From assembly GCA_964058845.1 (NCBI GenBank), contig CAXKVR010000141.1, positions 204,520 through 268,519 on the forward strand: a stretch of 64,000 nucleotides of DNA, given 5' to 3'. This DNA comes from Carex sylvatica. Taxonomy: Eukaryota > Streptophyta > Magnoliopsida > Poales > Cyperaceae. How positions within the stretch are numbered: the stretch's first letter is position 1; every line of letters begins with the position of its first letter. The translations under genes and the position numbers were made by a program. Below the pieces are notes generated by a model, which saw only the letters and a list, made by a program, of their open reading frames with translations, ran no database searches and was not told the DNA's origin. Positions 45,496-55,636 of the stretch are shown here, piece after piece.

Positions 45496-45887
45496 ACAGC
45501 ACACCTGAGGGAGGAAGCAGTGCAACCCCCTAGAAGGAGCACATCCCAAGTAGGGCCATCTGGTACAGCTAACCCAGCGCAAGAAGGTCCGTCTGGTACA
45601 GCTAACCGGCAAGAAGAAGCAGTGCAACCAGCTAGAAGGAGCACATCATCATGGAGATCTGGTCAGTTATTGGGATTGCATTTTAGGTTGAGTGGTCGTA
45701 GAAATTAACTTGCGATCTATTTCAATGTGTTGAGAACTTACGTAATTAGATGAACTTTATTTTGTGAATATTTATCATTTTGAGATTTGTATGAACTTTA
45801 TTTGTATGTTGCAGTTTATTAGTTTGAATTGTTAAGTTTGAGCTTTGTATGAACTTTATTTGCATGCGTTGAAAGCACACAGTTTAA

Positions 45888-46347
45888 TTCTGAGGCCAAC
45901 TTTGCACATCTTGTTAACATATCAAAACATCTCTAAAAATTATGTAAATTGACCGACATGTAGTCTTGACATCATAGAATAAGACTGTAAAGTTTCATAC
46001 AAAATCTCAAAACAGATCATGAGATATCGGTTCTCAAAAAATGCCCGAACTGCTGAATGAGTGCTTCTGAGGCCAATTTTGCACATCTGGTTAACATACC
46101 ATAACATCTCTAAAAATTATAAAAATTGACTAACATGCAGTCTTGACATCGTAGAACAAGACTGTGAAGTTTCATATAAAATGTCAAAACAGATCGTGAG
46201 ATATCGGTTCTCAAAAAGTGCCCGAAATGTTGAATGAGTGCTTCTGAGGCAAACTTTGCACATCTGGGTTACATATCAAAACATCTCTAAAAATTATAAA
46301 AATTGACCAACATGCAGTCTTGACATCATAGAACAAGACTGTGAAGT
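45888..46347. repeat. 177-bp tandem repeat, about 2.6 copies
   Basis: Units start TTCTGAGGC at 45888, 46065 and 46242, giving an exact period of 177 bp. Each contains CATCTCTAAAAATTAT, GTCTTGACATC and AACAGATC(A/G)TGAGATATCGG. It lies between the converging 3' ends of the two MULE genes. Confidence 0.9.
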
Positions 46348-46426
46348 TTTACATAGCAAGACTGAAAATATTTACCATATTAATTGCAATGCTAGTGTAC
46401 CTCTTCCTCGGGCTCGGCCTGTACAC

Positions 46427-47836
46427 TCATCGTGAGTGCTCTACTCCATGGATCCTTGGGCTCGGCCATGTGAGTAGCTGGCAGTGGTGGGGGGGGAGGG
46501 TATGAAACAAGGAATCCATAAGCTGGGACGCATAGTCAGGCTGAGTCCCGCTACCAGAGGCCTCCCAATCGTGAGCTCTCGTTGGATACGGCTGACGCGA
46601 AGAGGCAGCTATAGGCGAAGGTCGATAAAAAAAATCAACGTTGATATGAAAATCAGGGTCGATCTCCGGAGACTCATGCATAGGCTGGATCTCCGGAGAC
46701 TCATGCTGCTCATGCGGCTCAGATGGTGGCGGCATGAAGATATGACCCTGCAAGGATACCAATAAATTTTAACTAACTTAATTTACTAAAGGAGAAAATT
46801 TTAACTAACTTGACATAAAATAAAAAATGACATACCTGGGAAAGAACTGGACGTCCATGCTTGTCCCAGACGCCGTGCCAACCGGACATTCCTAGTACCC
46901 AACGATGGTAGTCCCACTCTAGCTGCTCTGAGGGCTCTTATGGCATCTCAGAAGCCAAAACACGTGGCGCATCTGGCTCGTCCCTTTGTACTCTACGCCA
47001 ATCAATTTCCTCTCCGGTGTCTCACAGCATGGCGACTAGCTTTGCCTCGTGGCCGTGGCTCTCAATGCAGGGGGCAACCAACTGTAACATCATATGCCCA
47101 AAAGCTCTGAAGCCACGTCGTCCAATACAAACGATTGAATGCACACCACCTTTAATTGCTACTAGCAGCTAAAAAAAAAAGTTAGATAAAAAAAAGGATA
47201 GGAAAAATGTTAAAAGTAATAGAAAATGTGTTGTTTTAGATGCATTACTTACATCTGATCCCGCTCCCAACAGCTCTGTGAGTCTGCCATTAATCGTGTT
47301 CTCATTGACTTCAGTGGGGTCAGATATGCCACCAACGGGCTCGTCCTGGATGGGAAAACCCCATAGGGCACTCACGTCTTGGAGAGTTACTGTCATCTCT
47401 CAAAACGGTAAGTGGAACGTGTGTGTCTCGGGACGCCATTGCTCCACTAGTCCTGTAATAAGGGATATATTAATGGCCTTAGTCTCTGTCTCCATAATAT
47501 CGAACAAAATGGTGCAACCCCAAATTTCATAGATACGGGTCCATCAGCGAGTGATACTGCATACCACAATATCGACTTCTGGCATCTAAAATGTCCTCAC
47601 TCTGCGTTCAAAAAAGTAAACAATATAAGAAACTGAAAATACGAGAACTCAACAAAATTTAAACTTAAAAAAAAATAAAGAAAAAAATAATCAAGTACCT
47701 CTCGGGATGCCATACAGACTCGGTGCTCCATGTAACTCATCCATAACAATGGACTGAAATATTCCGGGCTGTTAATGGGAATGGGCTCATCAACAGGGTC
47801 GGCTGGTGGTGGTCTCCTAGGCCATCCCCTAGCCAT
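46427..47836 (-). pseudogene. Plant mobile domain (PMD, MAIN-like) gene inside the MULE, disrupted
   Basis: PMD proteins (MAIN/MAIL1 in Arabidopsis) are plant nuclear proteins linked to silencing and genome stability; many PMD genes are transposon-borne. Four minus-strand exons with matching splice sites and phase 0: 47836-47699 (MARGWPRRPPPADPVDEPIP, SPEYFSPLLW), 47601-47253 (PMD core: LITGLVEQWRPETHTFHLPF, then EMTVTLQDVSALWGFPI), 47168-46836 (RGFRAFGHMMLQLV, DYHRWVLGMSGW) and 46747-46427 (Pro/His/Glu-rich tail, PEIQPMHESPEID, stop at 46427). The W-R-P-E-T-H-T-F-H and T-L-Q-D-V-x-x-L-x-G-x-P-I words are diagnostic. It is dead: stops in exon 2 (after MDPYL and after HLPF), a frameshift between them, and two stops in exon 3. 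Full length would be about 380 codons. Confidence 0.85.
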
Positions 47837-50040
47837 CCTACGTTAAAAAAAAATTAGACATGCTAAAATTAGCTAAAATATGCTAAATTAGACTAATATG
47901 AAAAAAATATACTCAAATATGCTAAAATACGCTAAGTATATAGAGCCAAAATTTTTATAAATACCCAAAATAATTAACAAATTATGGAATCTATCTCCCT
48001 TTTTGGTGAAAATTCAAAAATTAGCCAATCCGGTTAACCAATAATCGGATTGGGCCCTTCTTTTCGGTGGCCTAATTTCCGAATTAGTGAAAAATATTAA
48101 TCCGGGTTATTTGTTGCATTCTTTCTAATAAATCAAATTATATTGTGTTCTCAAGCTCATCAAGATGTTTGGTGAGCTTAACTTCAAAATCTATTAGATT
48201 AGCTTTAAATATTAAATCTAAATCGTTAAAATCGATTTACTTTACGAGTGATGAATTTACATGTAAAATTTTTAGAATTTCAAATTAATTTTGTATAAAG
48301 TCAAGTGATAAAAAAGTGTTTAAAAAATGAATACACTAAAATTAATTTATAAACCTTCTAATTTTAACCGCTTGACTTTATACTAAAATAATTTAAAAAC
48401 TTAAAGTCTTTGCATGTAAATTCACCACTTGTGAGGTAGATGGATTTCAACGGCTTAAATTTATCGTTTGAATTAAATATAATATATTTTAGAGTTAAGT
48501 TCACCAAATATTTAGTGAGCTTACGAACACTCTAGTTTTACTCTTATTACTCACTAACATTAATTTGATTATTGTCCTTTTACTTTTAATTGAAACCATA
48601 ATTTTATTGAAATTTTGAACTTTCATATTGATATATAGAATAAAACTATGGTGTTATTAAGTTCACCAATGTTTAGTAAGCTTATTAAAACTTATCGGAA
48701 TAAATTAACGATAACTTTAAACGACAAATTTGAATAATTGATCTGTATTATAGATTCATATTTTTAATTTTAAAGTTCACATAGTTGATCAAAACCGTTA
48801 AACATGGATTTCATATAAAAATATATTTGTAAATTTTGTTTTTCATTTTTTAGAATATTTTTATTATTTTAGATAGAGAAAATCGCTTAATCTAAAAATT
48901 ATGGACCATCGAAAGAATTGATTTTCTATCTATCTAAAATTTAAAAAATTGTAAAAGAATCCTTAAAAAAATTATTCTCGAAATATTTTTCTTATGATTT
49001 TCATATAAAAATCATGTTTAATTTTCGAATCAACTATTTAAACTTAAAAAATAAAATATATAAATTCATAACATGAGTCGGTGTAGATTTTATAAAATAG
49101 ATATGCCATACTAATCATATTCTATCTAGTGGCATTTGACATATTCTATTTCATCATTTCCACTTTAATTTACAATCGAGCCCAAAAGTTATAAGCTCAA
49201 TTTTTTATTTTTAATTTACATTTTATTTCCAATATAACAATTCAAGGCAAATTTCAACACTTTAATGGTCCAATTCAAAAATGCATTTCCTAAGGTCGAA
49301 TTATAACTCAAAATTTTCAGATTTACATAGAGGCCCCTCTACTTAATTAATTTACACAATTCAAGTTTATTCACAATACACCCCTCCATATTATCTAATT
49401 TTACCAATAACCCCTCTATTTAAATTTACCAATAACCCATCCATATTATCTAATTCGATCGAGTCGGAAAAATCAACAACCCGCACTCGATAATTAATCA
49501 ATTCAAGTTCTACGGTTTCTTGAAATAGATCGATCAACATAAGTCACATAAGATATCATCAATTCGATCGAGTCGAAAAAATCAACAACCCTACTCGATA
49601 ACTAATCAATTCGATCAAACACGAAAAATTCGAGAGAGGGGTTTACATTTATCCGAGAGAGAGAAAAATCACAAGGAAGGCAGCGAAAGTCGCCCAAACG
49701 CGCATAAAAGAGAGATCTTGGGTTTTTCGGTGGGGGCTGCAGGTCAGTGAGCAAGAGCTTGCGGGTTAGGATTTTGGAACGAAGGGGAAGGAGGCGGAGC
49801 AAGAGAGAGGGAGGCGGGTGGAGTTTCGGTGGGGTGCTACGGGTCAGTGAGCAAGAGAGAGGGCTGGTTAGGATTTTGGAATGAAGGGGAAGGAGGCGGA
49901 GCAAGAGAGGGAGCGGGGGGCGGGTTGGTTTCACGGACAGAGAAGGAGAGAGCACGGGTTGGGGAGAAGAAGGAAAAATGTTACTTCAAGATCCGTACTG
50001 GATGGAATTTAAATCTCGAGCCGTGGAATTTATCCACAGG
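47837..50040. other. Right-hand non-coding part of the MULE, upstream of the PMD gene
   Basis: Contains a stretch at 47947-48120 resembling the terminus of a related Mutator element (AAATTTTTATAAATACCC, as at 63732), a nested foldback (48145-48530), a direct repeat of TCGAGTCGRAAAAATCAACA (49455 and 49568), and a GA-rich direct repeat of period about 99 bp (49740-49920, GAAGGGGAAGGAGGCGGAGC). On the minus strand the last is CT-rich leader-like DNA between the right TIR and the PMD start. No further gene. Confidence 0.5.
48145..48530. mobile_element. Foldback MITE nested in the MULE
   Basis: The left arm GTGTTCTCAAGCTCATCAAG...GTGAGCTTAAC pairs with the right arm GTTAAGTTCACCAA...GTGAGCTTACGAACAC. 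The inner parts (TCAAGTGATAAAAA, AACCGCTTGACTTTAT) pair too, so most of the 386 bp folds. A partial relative (AAGTTCACCAATGTTTAGTA) lies at about 48660-48680. No ORF and no certain target duplication. Confidence 0.7.
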
Positions 50041-50210
50041 TTGGAATTAAAAAACCCAGACCGTGAAATTTATCCGCAGGGCGGAATAAAAATCTCGGGC
50101 CGTAGATTTTTTTTGCGGGTTGGGTATTTTTAAAAATTCTCCCAAACCTTGGTTATTTTTAATAAAATAATTTTTGTTTTGGGTAAAAATAAAAATCTCG
50201 GCATATAATA

Positions 50211-51488
50211 TATAGTTTCAGAAGTGTTAAGAATGAATTTTATTTTCTTTATTAATTCTCTTATAATACTAAACGTATAAACAATTGTGAGAAGTGCTAA
50301 GAAATAAAATACATGATTTGAATAATTTGAATATAATTCAGAAATTATTCATGAGTAATTTGTAAATTTATGAATAGTTTGGGAGTAATTTAGAAATCCA
50401 TTTAATTCATCTATTCATTTGAAATATGTTTAACACGAATTATTCACGTAAAATTCGTAAATTATTCATGAATCTTTTTACTATGTTAATTATTCATAAT
50501 ATTGTGAGTAGTAATAATATCGCTAGGGCAAGTTCCAAATTTAAAGATGGTTAAAGGTGTATAAACTTCACCATAAAATGGGTACGTTTTATTCGACTAG
50601 ACTGGAAGTGGGTCGAACGAGCATAAATATTGAGATCAATTGGTGTTGCAAAATAAAATAATAAATAAAATATTTTTAATGCAAAATTTGAGCTTTGGAA
50701 ATGTTTTCATTCCAACATATTTTCGTATCCTTATGCTGAGAGCTGTCAATTGCAATTTTTAAAAAGAAAATTATATTTGCAGGTATAAAATTTGTGTCTG
50801 TCTAATTATTTGTTAAAAATTAAAATTCACTATCATCTGTGCCCCATCTGCTTTTATTAATGAATTAATCTCTCTTGAACAAGAAGGTAAATGTAGCTCC
50901 AAGGTTTGAAAACCCATCTCCCTTAAGTTTAATTAAAAGGGTAAATTTCACCTGATGTCACTTAATTTTGTATTTTTGTTACGAATTAATTACTTAAGTT
51001 TAATTAATTCACCCGATGTCACCTAATGAAAATTTTCCGTTAATATTTTGGATGAAAAAGTTATAGAGTAACTTGATTGAAACAAAAAAAAAATCAATAC
51101 TATAGAGAAACAAATCAATTCTACAAAGTTGAATGACCTTTGACAAAATCTATTCATTAAAAAATAATTTTTAATGTAGTCCCTAAACAAATTGTCCTGA
51201 ATTTTCGTCATCAGTGTTAGTAAATGTAATTTATATGAGAAATTTTATTATTTAATGTTTAATCTGCTGATTTAAAATTGTCAATTTCAGTAACTGTACC
51301 ATTTTTATCTTGTCAGAAGCTGCTACAGTCTAAGTACCACTGCAATCACTTATTTGTGTCTGGCTGTCTGCAATGTATTTAATACAATTAGCATTTATTA
51401 TATTTATTATATGATCTGACCATACTATAATTCAGAAAAACAAACATTACCAAATTAAATCGGAAATTTCTCTGTTCAAAGCTTCTTT
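50211..51488. other. AT-rich intergenic DNA
   Basis: Right flank of the MULE. Repeats of ATTATTCATGA and AATTCATTTA-like words occur at 50330-50480. No gene, RNA or element ends were seen. Confidence 0.4.
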
Positions 51489-51496
51489 AATACAAG

Positions 51497-52027
51497 TAGG
51501 GGTGTCAATGAACCTTTCTCGCCGTTTACCCAACACGTTTCGTATTCGATAAGGTGGATATGGGTAAGGTTTTTTTTTTCGTTAATTTATCAGATATGAG
51601 TATGAATAAGAATTTTTTTCGTTAACCAAATAGATAAGGATATGGGTAATAACTATTTCGTACCCATTACCCTATAGGAAAATTATAAAAATCTAAATAC
51701 ATATATTCAATTCAATTTTCGATCCACCTAAATATATATTCATTTAAATTTTATAAAAAACAATTTAGTTGAAAATGATTGCATATTTTTTTATTTTTTT
51801 TATTAAAAATGCAATTACATATATGTGAATTAATGAGTTTTTAATGTTTAATTTATAAAATATAATAAAACTAATTATTATATTAGTAATATTGGTTATT
51901 ATACGCTACCATTTCGTTATTCTATAATATTAACGGGTAAGGGTAGGATAGGATAAAGTCAATTTTTAATGGGAATGGATATGAAAATGCCTCCACCCGA
52001 CTCATACTGTACCCATTGACATCCCTA
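51497..52027. mobile_element. hAT MITE of the same family as the 5-kb hAT element
   Basis: Ends TAGGGGTGTCAATG and CATTGACATCCCTA; perfect 8-bp duplication AATACAAG (51489-51496, 52028-52035). Both ends and the subterminal words (TACCCAT, GGATATGGGTAA, TAACGGGTAAGGGT) match the element at 16501-21553, so this 531-bp copy is best read as an internally deleted derivative mobilised by that family's transposase. Confidence 0.88.
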
Positions 52028-52043
52028 AATACAAGCCCATGGC

Positions 52044-52218
52044 TAGTGTGGAAAAAAACGTGCCGTGCCGTGACTAAAATTATAAGGAGTGGTCACGGCA
52101 CGCGAATAATCACGGCACGGAACACGCAAGACACGTCGCGTATCTGACACCCGTGCCGTGATAGAGCTGTGCCGTTCCGTGACGGAGCCAGCTCCGACGT
52201 GCCATTTTTTCCACTCTA
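52044..52218. mobile_element. 175-bp GC-rich hAT MITE abutting the previous one
   Basis: Ends TAGTGTGGAAAAAAACG and, reversed, TAGAGTGGAAAAAATGG; perfect 8-bp duplication CCCATGGC (52036-52043 and 52219-52226). The interior consists of CACGGCAC and GTGCCGTG words in both orientations. Its left duplication starts at the base after the right duplication of the neighbouring MITE. Confidence 0.85.
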
Positions 52219-52226
52219 CCCATGGC

Positions 52227-53182
52227 CTCTTTTTTGTTGCTTTCCTTACAGCCCGTAGGTTTGAATTCACATCCTATCCAATACCTGATAAGGGAATCTT
52301 TTACAATTACTAGATCTAAACTGTTTTTTTTAACTTGGCACGAATCTCAAAGCTCAAAATACTGCACCTATTGCGGTTTGAATACCAAAATGGTTGAAAT
52401 TGAATCTGAAATTGTAAAGTGAGACTTATCCTCTGCAGTACCGGAGAGGATACGGATTGCGTAGGCCTACCCATGGCCTACCCATGGCCTCTTCTCTTCG
52501 GCATAAGCACGTGGACAGAAATGGGAATGAATTTTGATAACAGATCACCTCCATTCTTTGTTAAACACGACTGAATTTCTATATTAAACTCTAATCACTT
52601 CCATTGACTTGTCTAATTTATTTTCCGTTTAGACTGGAGAGAATCAAAACATTAACCAAGTACAAGTTGTACAACTATTCCTCAGGACCTGCTCATGCAC
52701 CTGCCGTCCTGGTCCTGCCCGCGTAGAAACGAGGCCAACCTTTTATACTAATTACCTACGGGTTTTTCTCAAAAAAAAAAAAAAAAACCTTTTATACTAA
52801 TTTTCTACAATCAACCTGTACAAACATATATGTAGCAGGTGACTATCTATGAATTTTCTCTGACCTGCAATTTGAAATATTCTTAGAAGTAGCCAATGAG
52901 AATCTGGTAGAAGAACCTAATTAGAAAGTAACTTACTTAAATGAACAAGGTTCTCAATTTAATTGCGGGTCGTAATGACACAATGAATACACTCCAGTCA
53001 CGTTGTGCAGATAGACCTGGTTCACCCATGATTGACATTGTCAATAGAGAGGCAATTGGGATCGGAGAAGAGAGAAATTGCGAAAAAAGGCAAAACGAAC
53101 AATCGAAAAATATAACCAATTATATAAGCGAGAGAGAGAGAGAGAGAGAGAGAGAGCAGCTTGATCTGCATCTGCATCTGCC
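52227..53182. promoter_or_regulatory. MOB1 upstream region and 5' leader
   Basis: Non-coding DNA leading to MOB1. It ends with a (GA)n run at 53127-53156 and two CATCTG repeats just before the ATG, likely in the 5' untranslated region. CCCATGGCCT occurs at 52219, 52470 and 52482. No TATA box could be placed with confidence. Confidence 0.45.
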
Positions 53183-53877
53183 ATGAGCCTCTTTGGTCTT
53201 GGAAGGTAATTTAATTCAACTCCAATTCGTCGTATACTTGTTATTACTAGCGTCTCTTTAGATTTATTGCCTAGTCTGATTAGATTGAAAATTGCACCTT
53301 TTCGAGAGGGCTATTGTAAATTGAAGTAAGTGATGCTACTTTAGAGATCGATTTGGGTTGTTGATTTTTTTTGGGGGGAAAAATTTGGACTGTTTATTGC
53401 TAAATTCGAGTTTATGAAAACCGTTAATTTGGGATCTTTACAGACTGAGCCTAATTGTATGGACTCCTTCAATTTTTTTATCTTTTTTCTATTGGCAACT
53501 TCGTAAACTTGCACTCTTCAAGGTGCTGGGCAGGTGTATACCACTGCAAGCCATTTGGTATTGAATCTGTACTGGTGCATGCTATTTGTACCTGATCTGG
53601 TACCAACTTAGGAATTTATCTTTTTAGATTCTATATTGTTATGGGGTTTCTGATCTCTGGTATGATTGTTTATTGCTGGTATAAATCTGTGAGATTCAAG
53701 AAAATGAAAATCTGGAATCTCCAATTATTATCTAAATAATTTCCAATAAATGAAAATATTTTACCTGATTAAAGATCGTTTTTGAATTAAACAAAATGTC
53801 ACTGATGAATGTTTTTCTGGCAGGAACCAAAAAACTTTCCGGCCTAAAAAGAGTGCTCCATCTGGCAGCAAGGTCTG

Positions 53878-53915
<38 letters not shown>

Positions 53916-55636
53916 CCCATCAGTTTTCTTTTGAATTTCATGCATACCCCTACAATATATCAGAATGTCTTATACTCACAAACTAAGATAGGATTATTGT
54001 GCACCCTTTTGAAGCATTTGGGGATGTCACTTGTAGCCCTCAACTTTTAGTTTCTTTTAAACTGGACTGTCTCCCAATTCTCTCTAAATTATATAGAAGC
54101 ACTGAAGCACGATTGGGGCAATTTGATTTTAGAAATGTAAGATATTTTTTTGGTGCTTCATAGGGATATAGATTACCACTGAGATTTTGCTTGGTGCATA
54201 TGAAACTTCCCCCTATCATCCTTTTCTGTTCTGAAACACAATGATGAAATATAACACAGGGAGCACAGCTAAGAAAGCACATCGATGCAACACTAGGGAG
54301 TGGCAATCTCAGGGAAGCTGTCAGGCTGCCACCTGGTGAAGATATCCATGAATGGCTTGCTGTCAATAGTAATTCTAAATGCCCCCCCCAAAATAAATTG
54401 TATATTTTATTTGATGGGGAACAATTTCACGAATACCTCTTGATTCCTGATTAATCTAGAAAACTCCAAATTTTCCCTTCTTTTCTTTATGGGATTAGAG
54501 AAAATGGATTCTCCGACTGTAATGCATAAGATGTTGTTGGTATTTTTATAGGTTGATTCAGAACATTCCTTGGGGTATAAGTGACATTTATTGTCCTGTA
54601 TGTGTACACATGAAATTATTTTATTCTATAATACTTAATATCTTACGGGTTTTAGTTAAACCAATAATAAACAAAATAAGTTCATTTCCCTTTTGGACCT
54701 TTGTTACTGGACTTGCTAAGGGTGTTTTTTGTTTCGTACTCAAAATATAAACTAAACGTACAAATTGGCAGCTGTGGATTTCTTCAATCAAGTAAATCTT
54801 CTTTATGGTACACTTGCTGAGTTCTGCACACCTGAAAACTGCCCTACCATGACTGCTGGTCCCAAGTATGCATTTCCTATTATACCTATAATATTCCCTC
54901 TCATTTATTTGAGCAAGTGATTGTTCATTTTTTTAAGAAACCTTATTTACCTTGTGAGCGCATGTTGCTGTGTGTAGGTACGAGTATAGGTGGGCAGATG
55001 GTGTGCAGATAAAGAAGCCTATAGAAGTATCGGCACCAAAATATGTAGAATATTTAATGGATTGGATTGAATCTCAGCTTGATAATGAATCAATTTTTCC
55101 ACAGAGAATTGGTAATGTTTTCGTTCGATATGTACCGTTTGTTTTCACGAACATACCATTGGCCTAGCTGCATTGAAACCTTGTTTAAATATAAAGTGTT
55201 GAAGGGTGTAAAAGTAAGCATTTCACATGGCATCCATAGAATGTTTTTATAAATTACTTTGTTGTCATATATATTATTTTGATTTTGTAGGGGCACCATT
55301 TCCTGGAAATTTTAAGGAGGTGGTGAAAACAATATTCAAAAGGCTGTTCAGAGTATATGCACACATATACCACTCTCACTTTCAAAAGATTGTTAGTCTT
55401 AAAGAAGAAGCTCATCTCAATACCTGCTTCAAGCATTTCATCCTTTTTACCAACGTACGTGTTATTCCCTTTCTATTTTCCTTTTCTATCTGGCTATATA
55501 TAATATTGGTTTTTAGTAATTTAGTAAATATTTTGTTTTGTCTTCTAATGAAAATTTGCAGGAGTTTGGGTTGATTGACAAGAAGGAATTAGCCCCGCTT
55601 CAAGAACTAATTGAATCAATTATTGTTCCATACTAG
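53183..55636 (+). CDS. MOB1: MOB kinase activator 1 (MOB1)
   Basis: Adaptor that binds and activates NDR/LATS-type AGC kinases in the plant Hippo-like pathway, acting in cell division, growth and auxin responses. Seven exons with GT-AG borders and matching phases: 53183-53205, 53824-53872, 54260-54368, 54772-54865, 54978-55111, 55291-55454 and 55562-55636, total 648 bp, 215 codons plus stop, the normal length for plant MOB1. The protein starts [20 protein letters not shown]. The structural zinc ligands are present at exactly the positions known in MOB1: Cys79 and Cys84 ([11 protein letters not shown]) and His161 and His166 (YAHIYHSHF). The C-terminus is [10 protein letters not shown]. Start chosen because MSLFGL is the conserved family N-terminus. 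No defect seen. Intron 2 begins with a CT microsatellite (53878-53913). Confidence 0.97.

Larger units (their letters stand above)
39714..45708 (+). pseudogene. MuDR-type (MULE) transposase, disrupted
   Basis: The plus-strand product begins MPIGISIHFGEKFIFDQ (39714), with an early stop near 39805, then a variable acidic linker. Next come the MuDR N-terminal zinc-binding region (RLEIRCNTSGCRFKRKARAT, about 40673-40735, ... MPHTC), the MULE core with first catalytic Asp in RPVISIDAAFLSGR (about 41180-41220), YDAKNQLLPLAFAIVHKENE, second Asp in CVISDQHKGI (about 41365-41395), and a SWIM zinc finger CTCRGIQLTRISCAHVLAVF (about 42163-42225). A 2-bp loss after SGR, a stop at LQ-stop-IM (about 41333) and others inactivate it. 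Introns occur near 41590-41670 and 42487-42560. The last exon encodes GPSGTA/RRSTS repeats and is split by a solo LTR between 42777 and 45496. Confidence 0.88.
39041..50201 (+). mobile_element. Mutator-like element (11.2 kb) carrying a mudrA-type gene and a PMD gene
   Basis: A perfect 9-bp target duplication CATATAATA flanks it (39032-39040 and 50202-50210). Inverted ends of about 165 bp start CCGAGTTTTTTAAAAATACC on the left and, reversed, CCGAGATTTTTATTTTTACC on the right, both followed by ATTAAAAATAACCAAGGT and by AAAATACCCAACCCGC. The plus-strand mudrA relic (39714-45708) converges on a minus-strand PMD relic (46427-47836), with a 177-bp tandem repeat between their 3' ends, so each TIR would act as the promoter for one gene. 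A 2.7-kb solo LTR (42778-45495) and a 0.4-kb MITE (48145-48530) are secondary insertions; without them it is about 8 kb. The intact target duplication shows it moved as one unit. Confidence 0.93.

Noticed and set aside
49602..49955. Minus-strand open frame of 117 codons, Leu/Pro/Ser-rich
   Set aside because: It consists of translated GA/CT-rich direct repeats in the leader region of the MULE, with no protein-like signature.
53732..54050. Open frames over the CT microsatellite in MOB1
   Set aside because: They are intronic or antisense and depend on the dinucleotide run.
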